From the NCBI GenBank assembly GCA_963724705.1, contig CAVRVS010000001.1:310001-374000 (forward strand): DNA of 64,000 nucleotides, in the 5' to 3' direction. The DNA comes from DASQPR01 sp963724705. Its GTDB lineage: Bacteria; Actinomycetota; Actinomycetes; Mycobacteriales; Micromonosporaceae. Below the pieces are notes generated by a model. The model was not told the DNA's origin. It did not search any database and saw only the letters and a program-made list of their open reading frames with translations. Numbering within the stretch: the first letter of the stretch is position 1; the number at the start of each line of letters is the position of its first letter. This document shows, piece by piece, positions 44,971 through 52,886 of the stretch. Made by a program: the position numbers and the translations under genes.

Positions 44971-46443
44971 TTACGCGACCAGGGCGGGTGCCTCCCAGGT
45001 CCGGCGACTGCCCCGGGCCACGTCGGCGTACGCGGCGGCGATGCGCGACACGGCCTCGACCAGGACGTCGCCGGGGAGCGTGAACGGCAGCCGTACGAAG
45101 CGTTCCAGCGTGCCGTCCATGCCGAACTTCGGGCCCGGCGCGAGCCGGACGCCGAATGTCTCGGCCGATCGGGCCAGCGCACTCGACACCGGCGCATCGA
45201 GTTCGGCCCACAGGGTCACGCCACCCGACGGCAGCGTGAACCGCAGACCGGGCAGCTCGCGGCGTAGCGCCGCCGCGAGCACCTCACGCTGCTCGCGAAG
45301 TTGCACGCGCCGGGCCGGCACGATGGTGTCGGCCCGGGCCAGCAACTCGACGGCGACGAGTTGGTCAAGAACCGGTCCGGACATGTCGGCGCCGACGCGT
45401 ACGGCGGTCAGGCGCTGCACGATCTGCTCGGTCGCGCGGATCCAGCCGATCCGGAGACCACCCCAGTAGGGCTTGCTCATTCCGCCGATGGAGATCACAC
45501 GGGCGTGCCGATCGTGCGCGGCGACCGGCGACGGCATGACCGCGCCGTCGGCCGCCAATTCGTCGAGCGGCAGATCGACGAACGACTCGTCGATGATGAG
45601 GTCGGTGCCCGCCGCGTGCGCGACCGACGGCAACGCCGCCCTCAGCTCATCGCTCATCAGATGCCCGGTCGGGTTCTGGAACTCGGGAACGAGGTAGGCG
45701 ACGCGCGCGCTCGTCTGCCGTACGGCGGTGAGCAGCAGATCGGTGTCCCAGCCGTCGGCGACGCCGTACGTGTGCACGCGGTTTCGTCGCGCGGCGAAGG
45801 CGGCCAGTGCGTTGGGGTATGTCGGCGACTCGGTCAGGACCGTGCTGCCGGGCGGCGCCAGCAGTCGTAACGCCAGATCCAGCGCATGTTGGACGCCGTT
45901 GGTCACCATGATCTGCTCGGGTGACGTCGGCACGCCGCGACCGGTGTAGGCCTCGGCCACGGCCGTCCGCAGCTCGGGGAGGCCCGTCGGGTGATAGCCG
46001 GCTCCGGACAGATAGCGCGGCAGGGCGGCGACGGCGTCGGTCGCGGCCGCCGCCATCTCCGGCGGCGCGGCGAGGGCGGCCGTCGCGAAGTCGATCAGGT
46101 CGGGCGCCGTCTCCGGTGTCCACCATCCACTTTGTCCGACGCGGACCCCGCCCGGCAGTCGCGTCCAGCTGCCGGCGCCCCGGCGGCTGTCCAGATGCCC
46201 CGACGTACGCAGCACGTTGTAGGCCCCGGTCACCGTCGTACGGCTGACGCGCAACGCCTCAGCGAGTTCGCGCTCGGCCGGCAGCCGTACGTCGAGCGCC
46301 AGTCGCCCGTCCGTGACCAGGCCTCGCAGCGTGTCGGCGAGGGCGAGATAGTCCGGCACCGCGCGACGGCCGTTGCCGCTCGACTGCCATGGACCCAACA
46401 ACCGAACGAGTTGGCTCCCCCGTATCGCCCTCGTCACGGCCAC
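44971..46443 (-). CDS. MocR-type regulator: GntR helix-turn-helix fused to an aminotransferase-like domain (YczR-like)
   Basis: PLP-sensing transcription factor of 490 residues. The winged helix covers about residues 28-95: YLALADTLRGLVTDGRLALDVRLPAERELAEALRVSRTTVTGAYNVL. The fold type I aminotransferase domain follows, with the PLP Lys in SIGGMSKPYWGGLRIGW and the Asp in LIIDESFVDLP. The GTG start at 46443 is divergent from a YczE-family gene starting 54 nt away. MocR/YczE pairs are a known arrangement in which the regulator controls the membrane protein. Confidence 0.92.
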   Translation of the reverse strand: MAVTRAIRGSQLVRLLGPWQSSGNGRRAVPDYLALADTLRGLVTDGRLALDVRLPAERELAEALRVSRTTVTGAYNVLRTSGHLDSRRGAGSWTRLPGGVRVGQSGWWTPETAPDLIDFATAALAAPPEMAAAATDAVAALPRYLSGAGYHPTGLPELRTAVAEAYTGRGVPTSPEQIMVTNGVQHALDLALRLLAPPGSTVLTESPTYPNALAAFAARRNRVHTYGVADGWDTDLLLTAVRQTSARVAYLVPEFQNPTGHLMSDELRAALPSVAHAAGTDLIIDESFVDLPLDELAADGAVMPSPVAAHDRHARVISIGGMSKPYWGGLRIGWIRATEQIVQRLTAVRVGADMSGPVLDQLVAVELLARADTIVPARRVQLREQREVLAAALRRELPGLRFTLPSGGVTLWAELDAPVSSALARSAETFGVRLAPGPKFGMDGTLERFVRLPFTLPGDVLVEAVSRIAAAYADVARGSRRTWEAPALVA

Positions 46444-46449
46444 TCACCA

Positions 46450-46481
46450 CCAATTGGCTCTTGGTTGACGCACGATTGGCC
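46450..46481. promoter_or_regulatory. Candidate MocR operator with three TTGG repeats
   Basis: The divergent gap holds the palindrome CCAATTGG (46450-46457) and TTGG copies at 46454, 46461 and 46476. MocR regulators bind direct repeats near their divergent target. Confidence 0.4.
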
Positions 46482-46496
46482 TTCAGAGTGGCATCC

Positions 46497-47198
46497 ATGG
46501 CCCGGATTGGCAACCTCCCGCTCCGTGATCGCCCGATACGCCGGCTGACCGCCCTGTATCTCGGTCTCGGCCTGTACGGCACCGGCATGAGCCTGATGAT
46601 CGCCGCGAATCTTGGGCTCGACCCATGGGACGTGTTCCACCAGGGCATGGCCAAACTCACGGGGCTGAGCTTCGGCGTCGTCGTGATCGTGGTCGGCGTC
46701 TTCGTGCTGCTGCTGTGGATCCCGCTGCGCCAGCGACCGGGCATTGGCACGATCAGCAACGCCATTGTGATTGGACTGGTGGTCAACGCCGTCAACGACG
46801 TCCTACCCGTGCCGCACGCGCTGTGGTTGCGGTGGACGTACGCGCTGGCCGGGATCGTCGGCACCGGTGTGGCTTCCGGGCTCTACATCGGGGCGCGGCT
46901 CGGCCCGGGTCCACGCGACGGTCTGATGACCGGCGTCGCCGCGAAGTGGCCCGGCCGGTGGTTCGCCCAGATCCGGGTCGTACGGACGGCCATCGAGCTG
47001 ACCGTCCTTTTGATCGGTTGGCTGCTCGGTGGCACGGTCGGCTGGGTGACGCTGCTGTTCGCAGTGTCGATCGGTCCACTGGCGCACGTGATGATCCCGC
47101 TGCTGTCCGTGCGCGACCGGGAGCCGGAGCCGGCATTCGGCCCGTTGACCGAGCCGGCGCTCGAGGTTGTGCCGGCCGCCGGTTCGAGCGTGGCGTAA
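46497..47198 (+). CDS. YczE/YyaS/YitT-family membrane protein
   Basis: Integral membrane protein, 233 residues from ATG 46497. It shows five or six hydrophobic segments and the family core GTGMSLMIAANLGLDPWDVFHQGM, then GTISNAIVIGLVVN, ARLGPGPRDGLMTGV and IGPLAHVMIPLL. YczE homologues affect surface or secondary-metabolite traits; substrate unknown. It is divergent from the MocR gene, and three earlier in-frame starts would extend into that gene. Confidence 0.9.
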   Translation: MARIGNLPLRDRPIRRLTALYLGLGLYGTGMSLMIAANLGLDPWDVFHQGMAKLTGLSFGVVVIVVGVFVLLLWIPLRQRPGIGTISNAIVIGLVVNAVNDVLPVPHALWLRWTYALAGIVGTGVASGLYIGARLGPGPRDGLMTGVAAKWPGRWFAQIRVVRTAIELTVLLIGWLLGGTVGWVTLLFAVSIGPLAHVMIPLLSVRDREPEPAFGPLTEPALEVVPAAGSSVA

Positions 47199-47207
47199 AG
47201 CGCTTCG

Positions 47208-47396
47208 TCAGGCCGCCACGAATTTCAGGACGTGATAAACGAGGAAGCCGGGCCAGAAGATGGCCTGCACGACACCCCAGACTCCTGACCAGAAGCCATC
47301 GGCTTGCTGGATGTAGTACACAAGCGCGCCCACCAGGCCCATCACGTACACGGCGCCCGTGCCGCCGCTGCGGTAGCGGTTGTCATTACGGTTCAT
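47208..47396 (-). CDS. Small two-helix membrane protein
   Basis: Conserved-looking 62-residue protein starting MNRNDNRYRSGG. Two hydrophobic segments are VYVMGLVGALVYYI and GVVQAIFWPGFLVYHVLKFV. AAGGGACGGG lies upstream of the ATG, a loose Shine-Dalgarno. Similar short proteins with SGAVYxxGxxGALVYY occur widely in bacteria with no assigned role. It converges on YczE 10 nt away. Confidence 0.72.
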   Translation of the reverse strand: MNRNDNRYRSGGTGAVYVMGLVGALVYYIQQADGFWSGVWGVVQAIFWPGFLVYHVLKFVAA

Positions 47397-47569
47397 TGAC
47401 GCCCGTCCCTTCCATTTTGGATGATCACGTTACCGTCTCGCCCAGCTCGCACACAGCCGTCGCGTAAGCCCATTCGTCCCCAAGCCGGGAATCACGGTCT
47501 CCACCTGGCGGATGATCTCGTCAGTGATTAACTCGGTTCACCATCGCATGACTATGGCGAAGGGATTGG

Positions 47570-47575
47570 TACTCT
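47570..47575 (+). promoter_or_regulatory. -10 box TACTCT before the TetR gene
   Basis: TACTCT ends 6 nt before the ATG at 47582. Confidence 0.45.
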
Positions 47576-47581
47576 CCTGGC

Positions 47582-48196
47582 ATGGTTGGCAAGCGCGATG
47601 GTCCGACCCATCGCCAGCGGCAGGCACTGGCTACCAAAGACCAGGTCGCCCGGGCCGCCCGCGGCCTGTTCGCCGAGCGTGGCTACGTGCCGACGACGAT
47701 CGCGGGGATCGCCGAGACCGCCGACATTCCGTCGCCGACGATCTACTCGGCGTTCGGCGGCAAGGCAGCGATCCTGCAGCACCTCGCCCACCTCGTCGTG
47801 GCCGAGTTGGAGGTCGACCGGGTCCATGAGGACGCGATCGCTCATCCGGATCCAGCGGCCGGCCTCCGGATGGCGGCCGGTCTGCAACGACGGCAGTTCG
47901 AGGTCATGTACGACGTGATCGCGATCTACCAGGAAGCCGCCCGGGTCGATCCCGATATCGGCCGGGCACAGCAGGTCATCCTGGCCAATCGCGAACGTGC
48001 GTTCCGCCGGCATCTCACGGCGATCGGCCGACACTTGACGCCGCGCGTGACCGTCGAGCAGGCGGTGGACATCTATGTGGCGCTGGTCGTGCCGGAGATC
48101 TACCGGACGCTCGTCCTCGAACGCGGTTGGACGCCCGACCGCTACGAGGCGTGGCTCGGCGATTCGCTGGTCGACCAGTTGCTCACACTGAAATAG
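47582..48196 (+). CDS. TetR-family transcriptional regulator
   Basis: 204-residue regulator. The helix-turn-helix spans about residues 15-60: TKDQVARAARGLFAERGYVPTTIAGIAETADIPSPTIYSAFGGKAAIL. The ligand domain is not assignable. It is alone on the plus strand and convergent with hisF, 31 nt away. The 185-nt region upstream shows no clear palindrome, so its target is unknown. A TACTCT hexamer suggests a leaderless transcript. Confidence 0.88.
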   Translation: MVGKRDGPTHRQRQALATKDQVARAARGLFAERGYVPTTIAGIAETADIPSPTIYSAFGGKAAILQHLAHLVVAELEVDRVHEDAIAHPDPAAGLRMAAGLQRRQFEVMYDVIAIYQEAARVDPDIGRAQQVILANRERAFRRHLTAIGRHLTPRVTVEQAVDIYVALVVPEIYRTLVLERGWTPDRYEAWLGDSLVDQLLTLK

Positions 48197-48227
48197 ACCG
48201 CGTTGAAATAGATCAGCGTTCCCGCGT

Positions 48228-48983
48228 TCAGCGCACCGGCTGTCCGGCCTCGCGCAGAGCCCGCTTCACGTCGCCGATCGACACCTCGCCGAAGTGAAAG
48301 ATGCTCGCGGCCAGGACCGCGTCCGCGCCAGCCTCGACCGCGGGCGGGAAGTCCGCGGCGGCGCCGGCTCCGCCCGACGCGATGACCGGTACGGACACGA
48401 CGTCGCGCACCCGTCGGAGCAGCTCGATGTCGAAGCCGCGGCGGGTTCCGTCGGTGTCCATAGCGTTCAGCAGGATCTCGCCGGCTCCGAGTTGCTCGCC
48501 GCGTCGCGCCCACTCGATCGCGTCCAGACCGGCCGAGCGCCGGCCACCGTGGGTGGTGACCTCGAACCCGCCGCCCACGGCCCGTCGCGCGTCGACCGAC
48601 AACACGAGCACCTGATTGCCGAAGCGCCGCGCGATGTCGGCGATGAGATCCGGCCGGGCGATCGCGGCGGTGTTCAGCGCGATCTTGTCGGCCCCCGCGC
48701 GCAGCAGCACGTCCACGTCGTCCGGGGCGCGTACGCCGCCACCGACGGTCAACGGCACGAACACCGACTCGGCGGTCCGGCGGATCACGTCGAGCATGAG
48801 GGCGCGGTCTTCCGCCGAGGCCGTCACGTCGAGGAAAGTGATCTCGTCGGCACCGTCGGCCTCATAACGGGCGGCCAGTTCCACCGGATCGCCCGCGTCG
48901 CGCAGGTTGGCGAAGTTGACGCCCTTCACGACCCGGCCGGCCGCCACGTCGAGACACGGGATCACACGTACGGCAACGGCCAC
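48228..48983 (-). CDS. hisF: Imidazole glycerol phosphate synthase, cyclase subunit
   Basis: Forms IGP and AICAR with ammonia from HisH. The 251-residue barrel has both catalytic Asps: IPCLDVAAGRVVKGVNF near the start and NAMDTDGTRRGFD near residue 175. It has TVGGGVRAPDDV and VIASGGAG for phosphate binding. The GTG start is backed by TAGGCT 6 nt upstream. Tandem hairpins downstream of ybhB separate hisF from the rest of the his genes, so it has its own promoter. Confidence 0.97.
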   Translation of the reverse strand: MAVAVRVIPCLDVAAGRVVKGVNFANLRDAGDPVELAARYEADGADEITFLDVTASAEDRALMLDVIRRTAESVFVPLTVGGGVRAPDDVDVLLRAGADKIALNTAAIARPDLIADIARRFGNQVLVLSVDARRAVGGGFEVTTHGGRRSAGLDAIEWARRGEQLGAGEILLNAMDTDGTRRGFDIELLRRVRDVVSVPVIASGGAGAAADFPPAVEAGADAVLAASIFHFGEVSIGDVKRALREAGQPVR

Positions 48984-48989
48984 GCCGCC

Positions 48990-48995
48990 AGCCTA
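48990..48995 (-). promoter_or_regulatory. -10 box TAGGCT before hisF
   Basis: TAGGCT on the minus strand ends 6 nt before the hisF GTG, giving a leaderless transcript separate from the upstream his genes. Confidence 0.5.
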
Positions 48996-49046
48996 ACGAC
49001 GTGGGACGTGGCAGTCTGGTGCGGGCAGCGACGCGTCCCAGACGGC

Positions 49047-49114
49047 GAGCCGCGACCGGGACCCCGATCGCGGCTCGGGCGGCCGGGACCGGACCGGGAT
49101 GCTCTGCCCGGTCC
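49047..49114. terminator. Tandem hairpins after the YbhB-like gene
   Basis: First stem GAGCCGCGA/TCGCGGCTC (49047-49055 and 49068-49076). Second stem GGACCGGG/CCCGGTCC (49091-49098 and 49107-49114). They lie between ybhB and hisF. Confidence 0.6.
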
Positions 49115-49128
49115 CGACCGACGTTCGT

Positions 49129-49656
49129 CTAGCGCGACCAGGTGCCGATGAGCGTCGCCCGGCCGATCGTGTGGCCGACGATGTTGAAGCCGGCGTATCC
49201 CGGCGTCACCGAATCCGGGATGCCGAGGTCATCGGTGTCGAGTGCGTGCACGGCGAAGATGTACCGGTGCTCGCCGTGCCCGGGCGGCGGGGCCGACCCG
49301 TCGTACTGCTTCTGCCCCATGTCGTTCTGGAACCGGATGGCGCCAGCCGGCAGATCGAACGAGGCTGCGCCGGCGCCACGGGGCAATGACGTAGTCTCCG
49401 GACCGAGTCCGACGATCAGCCAGTGCCAGAAGCCGGAGGTCGTGGGCGCATCTGGGTCGTAGCACGTCACCGCGTAGGCCCGCGTCTCGGCCGGCGCGCC
49501 GGACCAGGACAGCGACGGGCTCACGTTGCCACCGCCAGCACTGTCGTGCACGTGGGTGTCCGCAAGGCGCTGACCATCGGTCACGTCGTCACTGGTCAGC
49601 GAAAACGACGGCACCTCAGGCAGCGTGTCGTACGGATTCGGCACAGGGATCGGCAT
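49129..49656 (-). CDS. YbhB/YbcL-family PEBP-like protein
   Basis: Phosphatidylethanolamine-binding-fold protein, 175 residues from ATG 49656 with GGGAGG 6 nt upstream. Family marks are NVSPSLSWSGAPAETRAYAVTCYDPDAP, FWHWLIVGL, and PPPGHGEHRYIFAVHALD. No signal peptide is seen, so it is cytosolic. Function in bacteria is unclear. It is inserted between the priA-ridA pair and hisF and has its own hairpin terminators. Confidence 0.9.
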   Translation of the reverse strand: MPIPVPNPYDTLPEVPSFSLTSDDVTDGQRLADTHVHDSAGGGNVSPSLSWSGAPAETRAYAVTCYDPDAPTTSGFWHWLIVGLGPETTSLPRGAGAASFDLPAGAIRFQNDMGQKQYDGSAPPPGHGEHRYIFAVHALDTDDLGIPDSVTPGYAGFNIVGHTIGRATLIGTWSR

Positions 49657-49800
49657 CAAAACCTCCCGAGAAAGATCGTTGTCGGGGCAAACATTAGCTC
49701 GCGGCGACCGGGCCCGCGCGGGAACTCCACCCTTCATGCGCCTTGCGGCTGCGCTACGCGGCGGCGGTGCCGCCGGCTGCGTCACAAAACGTAGGCGGGA

Positions 49801-50199
49801 TCACACAACGGCGGCGACGACCTCGACCTCGACAAGGTGATCGGGGTGCAGCAGCCCAGCCACGATCACGAGGGTGGCGGCGGGACGGATCGCGCCGAAC
49901 AACTCGCCATGCACCCGGCCGACCGTGTCGGCGTCGTCGCGGCGGGTTACGTACATCCGGGTGCGAACGACGTTGGCCGGAGGGATCCCGAGATCGCCGA
50001 GCGCGTCGAGGGCGATCCCGAAGGCCGTACGGGCCTGGGTCGCCGCATCGCCGACGCCGACCACGGTGCCGTCGACCGTCGCCGTGCAGCCCGAGACGAA
50101 CGCCAGCCCGTCGGCGCGTACGACCCGGGCGTACCCGTAAAGGTCCTCCCACGGACCTCCGGACCCGCGGCGCTCCACCCTGCCGACGGACCCGGTCAT
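49801..50199 (-). CDS. RidA-family enamine/imine deaminase
   Basis: 132-residue protein of the YjgF/YER057c/UK114 family that hydrolyses reactive enamines such as 2-aminoacrylate. Marks are RADGLAFVSGCTATVDG, DLGIPPANVVRTRMYVT with the conserved Arg, and RPAATLVIVAGLLHPDHLVEVEVVAAV. The ATG at 50199 overlaps the priA stop by ATGA, so RidA is made together with PriA, consistent with a role in clearing by-products of amino-acid metabolism. Confidence 0.9.
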   Translation of the reverse strand: MTGSVGRVERRGSGGPWEDLYGYARVVRADGLAFVSGCTATVDGTVVGVGDAATQARTAFGIALDALGDLGIPPANVVRTRMYVTRRDDADTVGRVHGELFGAIRPAATLVIVAGLLHPDHLVEVEVVAAVV

Positions 50200-50951
50200 G
50201 ACGACGCCAAGGTTTGCAGCGCCTCGGCGACCGTGAACGCGCCGACGTAAAGCGACTTCCCGGCGATGACGCCCTCCAGGCCGATCGGTTCGAGCGCGGC
50301 CAACGCGCGCAGATCGTCCAGCGTGGACACGCCACCCGACGCGATCACCGGCACATCCGTTCGGGCACACACGGCGCGCAGCACGTCGAGGCCAGGCCCG
50401 GTCAGCGTGCCGTCGCGCGAGATGTCGGTGACCACATATCGGGCGCAGCCGGCCGCGTCCAAGCGCGCGAGCACCTCGAACAGATCGCCGCCGTCGCGGG
50501 TCCAACCGCGGGCCGAGAGCGTCCAGCCCTCGCCGCCCGGGGCGTCGGCCGATCGCCGCCGCACGTCCAGGCCGACCGCTATGCGGTCACCGTATTCGGC
50601 GATGACCCGGTCGCACCACTCCGGCGCCTCGAGCGCGGCCGTGCCGATGTTGACCCGCGCTGCGCCGGTGGCGAGCGCGGCCTGGAGCGAGGCGTCGTCG
50701 CGGATGCCGCCGGACAACTCGACCTGCACATCCAGCTTCGCGACGACCTGGGCGAGCAACGCGGCGTTCGAACCGCGGCCGAAGGCGGCATCGAGGTCGA
50801 CCAGGTGCACCCAGGCCGCGCCGTCGCGCTGCCAGGCGAGCGCCGCCTCAAGCGGGTCGCCGTAGCGCGTCTCACCGCCGGCAACCCCATGCGGCGCGAG
50901 GCGCACGGCCTGTCCGTCCGTCACATCGACGGCGGGCAACAACGTCAACAT
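50196..50951 (-). CDS. priA: Bifunctional isomerase PriA (HisA and TrpF activities)
   Basis: (Beta-alpha)8 barrel that isomerises both ProFAR in histidine synthesis and phosphoribosyl-anthranilate in tryptophan synthesis. The 251 residues show LLPAVDVTDGQAVRL with the first catalytic Asp, VELSGGIRDD, and VVTDISRDGTLTGPGL with the second Asp. SARGWTRDGGDLFEVL carries the Arg and Trp used by actinobacterial PriA to accept the tryptophan substrate. No trpF is present in the trp genes of this window, which fits the dual role. Confidence 0.94.
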   Translation of the reverse strand: MLTLLPAVDVTDGQAVRLAPHGVAGGETRYGDPLEAALAWQRDGAAWVHLVDLDAAFGRGSNAALLAQVVAKLDVQVELSGGIRDDASLQAALATGAARVNIGTAALEAPEWCDRVIAEYGDRIAVGLDVRRRSADAPGGEGWTLSARGWTRDGGDLFEVLARLDAAGCARYVVTDISRDGTLTGPGLDVLRAVCARTDVPVIASGGVSTLDDLRALAALEPIGLEGVIAGKSLYVGAFTVAEALQTLASS

Positions 50952-51003
50952 GGGTACGCCTTCCGAAACGGTCGAGTGATCATTTCAGTGGCCCGGTGTG
51001 TAT

Positions 51004-51333
51004 TCAATGACTCCGCCGACCGAACGCCAGAACGATGATCGCGGGTGCCACGATCAACAGCGTGGCCGTGAGCGCGATGCGGGTCGCGAAGCTCGCCACG
51101 TAGGTCCAGATCAACCACAGCGCGACCACGGCCGCCAGGCTGATCATGATGCGCTCACCGTAGCTCCGCCGGGGGTAGAGCTTGCCGACACGCCGGTCCG
51201 GTCGGCGTGGCATCACGCGCCGGATCATCTGACGGCGCTTGGCCTTCCGCGCCGTGGCCCGCTCGCGCGCCGCCCGGGCCCTCGCCGCCTCCGCCTCGCG
51301 CTCGGCCCGCCGGATCGCGCGCTGTTTGCTCAC
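51004..51333 (-). CDS. Small basic membrane protein in the his operon
   Basis: 109-residue protein, GTG start, 10 nt after hisH. The first 60 residues are Arg/Ala/Lys-rich and helical (AEREAEAARARAARERATARKAKR), ending at PRRSYGER. Two membrane segments follow, MISLAAVVALWLIWTYVASF and IALTATLLIVAPAIIVLAF. Such a gene is often seen between hisH and priA in actinobacteria, with no known role. Confidence 0.72.
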   Translation of the reverse strand: MSKQRAIRRAEREAEAARARAARERATARKAKRRQMIRRVMPRRPDRRVGKLYPRRSYGERIMISLAAVVALWLIWTYVASFATRIALTATLLIVAPAIIVLAFGRRSH

Positions 51334-51343
51334 CTGAAAGCCC

Positions 51344-51967
51344 TCACCGCTCCGCTACGCCGGCCACCCAGTTCCGCAACAGCGTAGCGCCGACGTCACC
51401 CGACTTTTCCGGGTGGAACTGAGTCCCGGCGAGCACTCCGTCGGCGGATTCGGCGGCGGCCACGAACGGCTCGCCGTGGGTCGTGATCGCTACTTTCACG
51501 TCTGGATCGGTGGCCACAACTGCGTAGGAGTGGACGAAGTAGAAGCGCGCGGCCGGATCGATGCCGTCGAACAGGACGGAGCCGGACGGTGCGTCAACGG
51601 TGTTCCAGCCCATGTGCGGGACCCGGTCGGCCCGCAGACGCCGGACCGTCCCGCCGAAGTGCCCGAGGCCCTTCGTGACCACACCGTGCTCCTCGCCGAC
51701 GGTGAAGAGGATCTGAAAGCCGACGCAGATGCCCAGCACCGGTCGGCCGGCGGCGATCCGTTCGGCGATCACCGGGCCGGCGCCGAGTGCGTCGATCCCG
51801 GCCATGCAGGCCGCGTACGCCCCGACGCCGGGCACGACGAGTCCGTCGGCCGTGGCGGCCCGGCCGAGGTCGGCGGTCACCGACACGGAGGCTCCGACGC
51901 GGGCCAGTGCGCGTTCGGCCGAGCGCAGGTTGCCCGAGCCGTAGTCGAGCACTACGAGATCGACCAC
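51344..51967 (-). CDS. hisH: Imidazole glycerol phosphate synthase, glutaminase subunit
   Basis: Class I glutamine amidotransferase supplying ammonia to HisF. The nucleophile is Cys in GICVGFQILF, and the His-Glu pair is in TQFHPEKSGDVG. DYGSGNLRSAERAL opens the protein and HMGWNTVD is the HisH-specific loop. It is 207 residues with a GTG start that overlaps the end of a 51-residue membrane-protein gene by 16 nt. Confidence 0.97.
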   Translation of the reverse strand: MVDLVVLDYGSGNLRSAERALARVGASVSVTADLGRAATADGLVVPGVGAYAACMAGIDALGAGPVIAERIAAGRPVLGICVGFQILFTVGEEHGVVTKGLGHFGGTVRRLRADRVPHMGWNTVDAPSGSVLFDGIDPAARFYFVHSYAVVATDPDVKVAITTHGEPFVAAAESADGVLAGTQFHPEKSGDVGATLLRNWVAGVAER

Positions 51968-52107
51968 AGGATCCCCGCGACGACCGCGAGCACGCCGGCC
52001 AGTCCCATGCCGATCACGACCGGCTTCGGCAGTCCCTGCTTGTGGAACGAGTAGGTGCCGCCGAACAGGAATCCGCCGAAGACGATCAGGAGTACGGAGT
52101 AGGTCAC
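51952..52107 (-). CDS. 51-residue membrane protein between hisB and hisH
   Basis: Tiny ORF with GTG overlapping the hisB stop (GTGA) and its end overlapping hisH by 16 nt. It reads TYSVLLIVFGGFLFGGTYS, then HKQGLPK, then VVIGMGLAGVLAVVAGILW, two membrane helices with a short positive loop. Tight packing on both sides and clean codon use support it as real. Confidence 0.68.
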   Translation of the reverse strand: MTYSVLLIVFGGFLFGGTYSFHKQGLPKPVVIGMGLAGVLAVVAGILWSIS

Positions 52108-52886
52108 AGGACGCCCTTCGTACTCGGCACGCCGGCGCCGGCGCCCGCGCCCGACGGTTCTCGGCTCACGGCGGCCCGCAACGCGCGCGCCACGGCCTTG
52201 AATTGCGCCTCGACCACGTGGTGAGCGTCGGGCGAGCTGCCCGGACGCGCGGCACGCAGGACGGAGACGTGCAGGGTCAGCCGAGCCGAGTGACCGAGCG
52301 ACTCCCACACATGCCGCGTCATCGACGTCGGATAGATCGGGCCGATGTACGGCGCCAGCGGCGGCTCGTCGTGCACGACGTACGGGCGGCCGGACAGGTC
52401 GACCGCCGCCTGTACGAGCACCTCGTCGAGCGGGATCACGGCATCTCCGAAACGACGGATGCCGCGCTTGTCGCCAAGCGCCTCGGCCAGCGCGGCACCG
52501 AGCGCGAGGGTCGTGTCCTCGATCGTGTGGTGCGCGTCGACGTGCAGATCGCCGATCGTCTCGACGGTCAGATCGAAGCCACCGTGCTTGGCGATCTGGT
52601 GCAACATGTGGTCGAAGAAGCCGATCCCGGTGGCGATCTTGGCATCGCCACTGCCGTCCAGATCGAGCTGGACCTGCACCGACGTCTCGCCGGTCAGCCG
52701 CTCGATCGTCGCGTTGCGTCGGGCCGGCAAGGGCGTACCCGTCGCGGCGGACGGCGCGTCGCTGCGCACATCGAAATCGTCCGACGAACCCGGTGCTCTT
52801 GGCGGCGCGCCGGTGGTCGCCGCGATGACCTCGGCATCCACGATGCCCTCGACCTCGCTGTTCGCCGCCGGCACCACGTCACTCAT
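52104..52886 (-). CDS. hisB: Imidazoleglycerol-phosphate dehydratase with long N-terminal extension
   Basis: Dehydrates IGP to imidazole-acetol phosphate with manganese. Residues from about 57 form the normal enzyme: NATIERLTGETSV, then the metal-binding DAHHTIEDTTLALG and PDAHHVVEAQFKA. The ATG overlaps the hisC stop (ATGA), so the first 56 acidic, Ala/Ser-rich residues (SEVEGIVDAEVIAATTGAPP) seem genuine. The family is about 195-200 residues, against 260 here. No phosphatase domain is fused. Confidence 0.94.
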   Translation of the reverse strand: MSDVVPAANSEVEGIVDAEVIAATTGAPPRAPGSSDDFDVRSDAPSAATGTPLPARRNATIERLTGETSVQVQLDLDGSGDAKIATGIGFFDHMLHQIAKHGGFDLTVETIGDLHVDAHHTIEDTTLALGAALAEALGDKRGIRRFGDAVIPLDEVLVQAAVDLSGRPYVVHDEPPLAPYIGPIYPTSMTRHVWESLGHSARLTLHVSVLRAARPGSSPDAHHVVEAQFKAVARALRAAVSREPSGAGAGAGVPSTKGVL

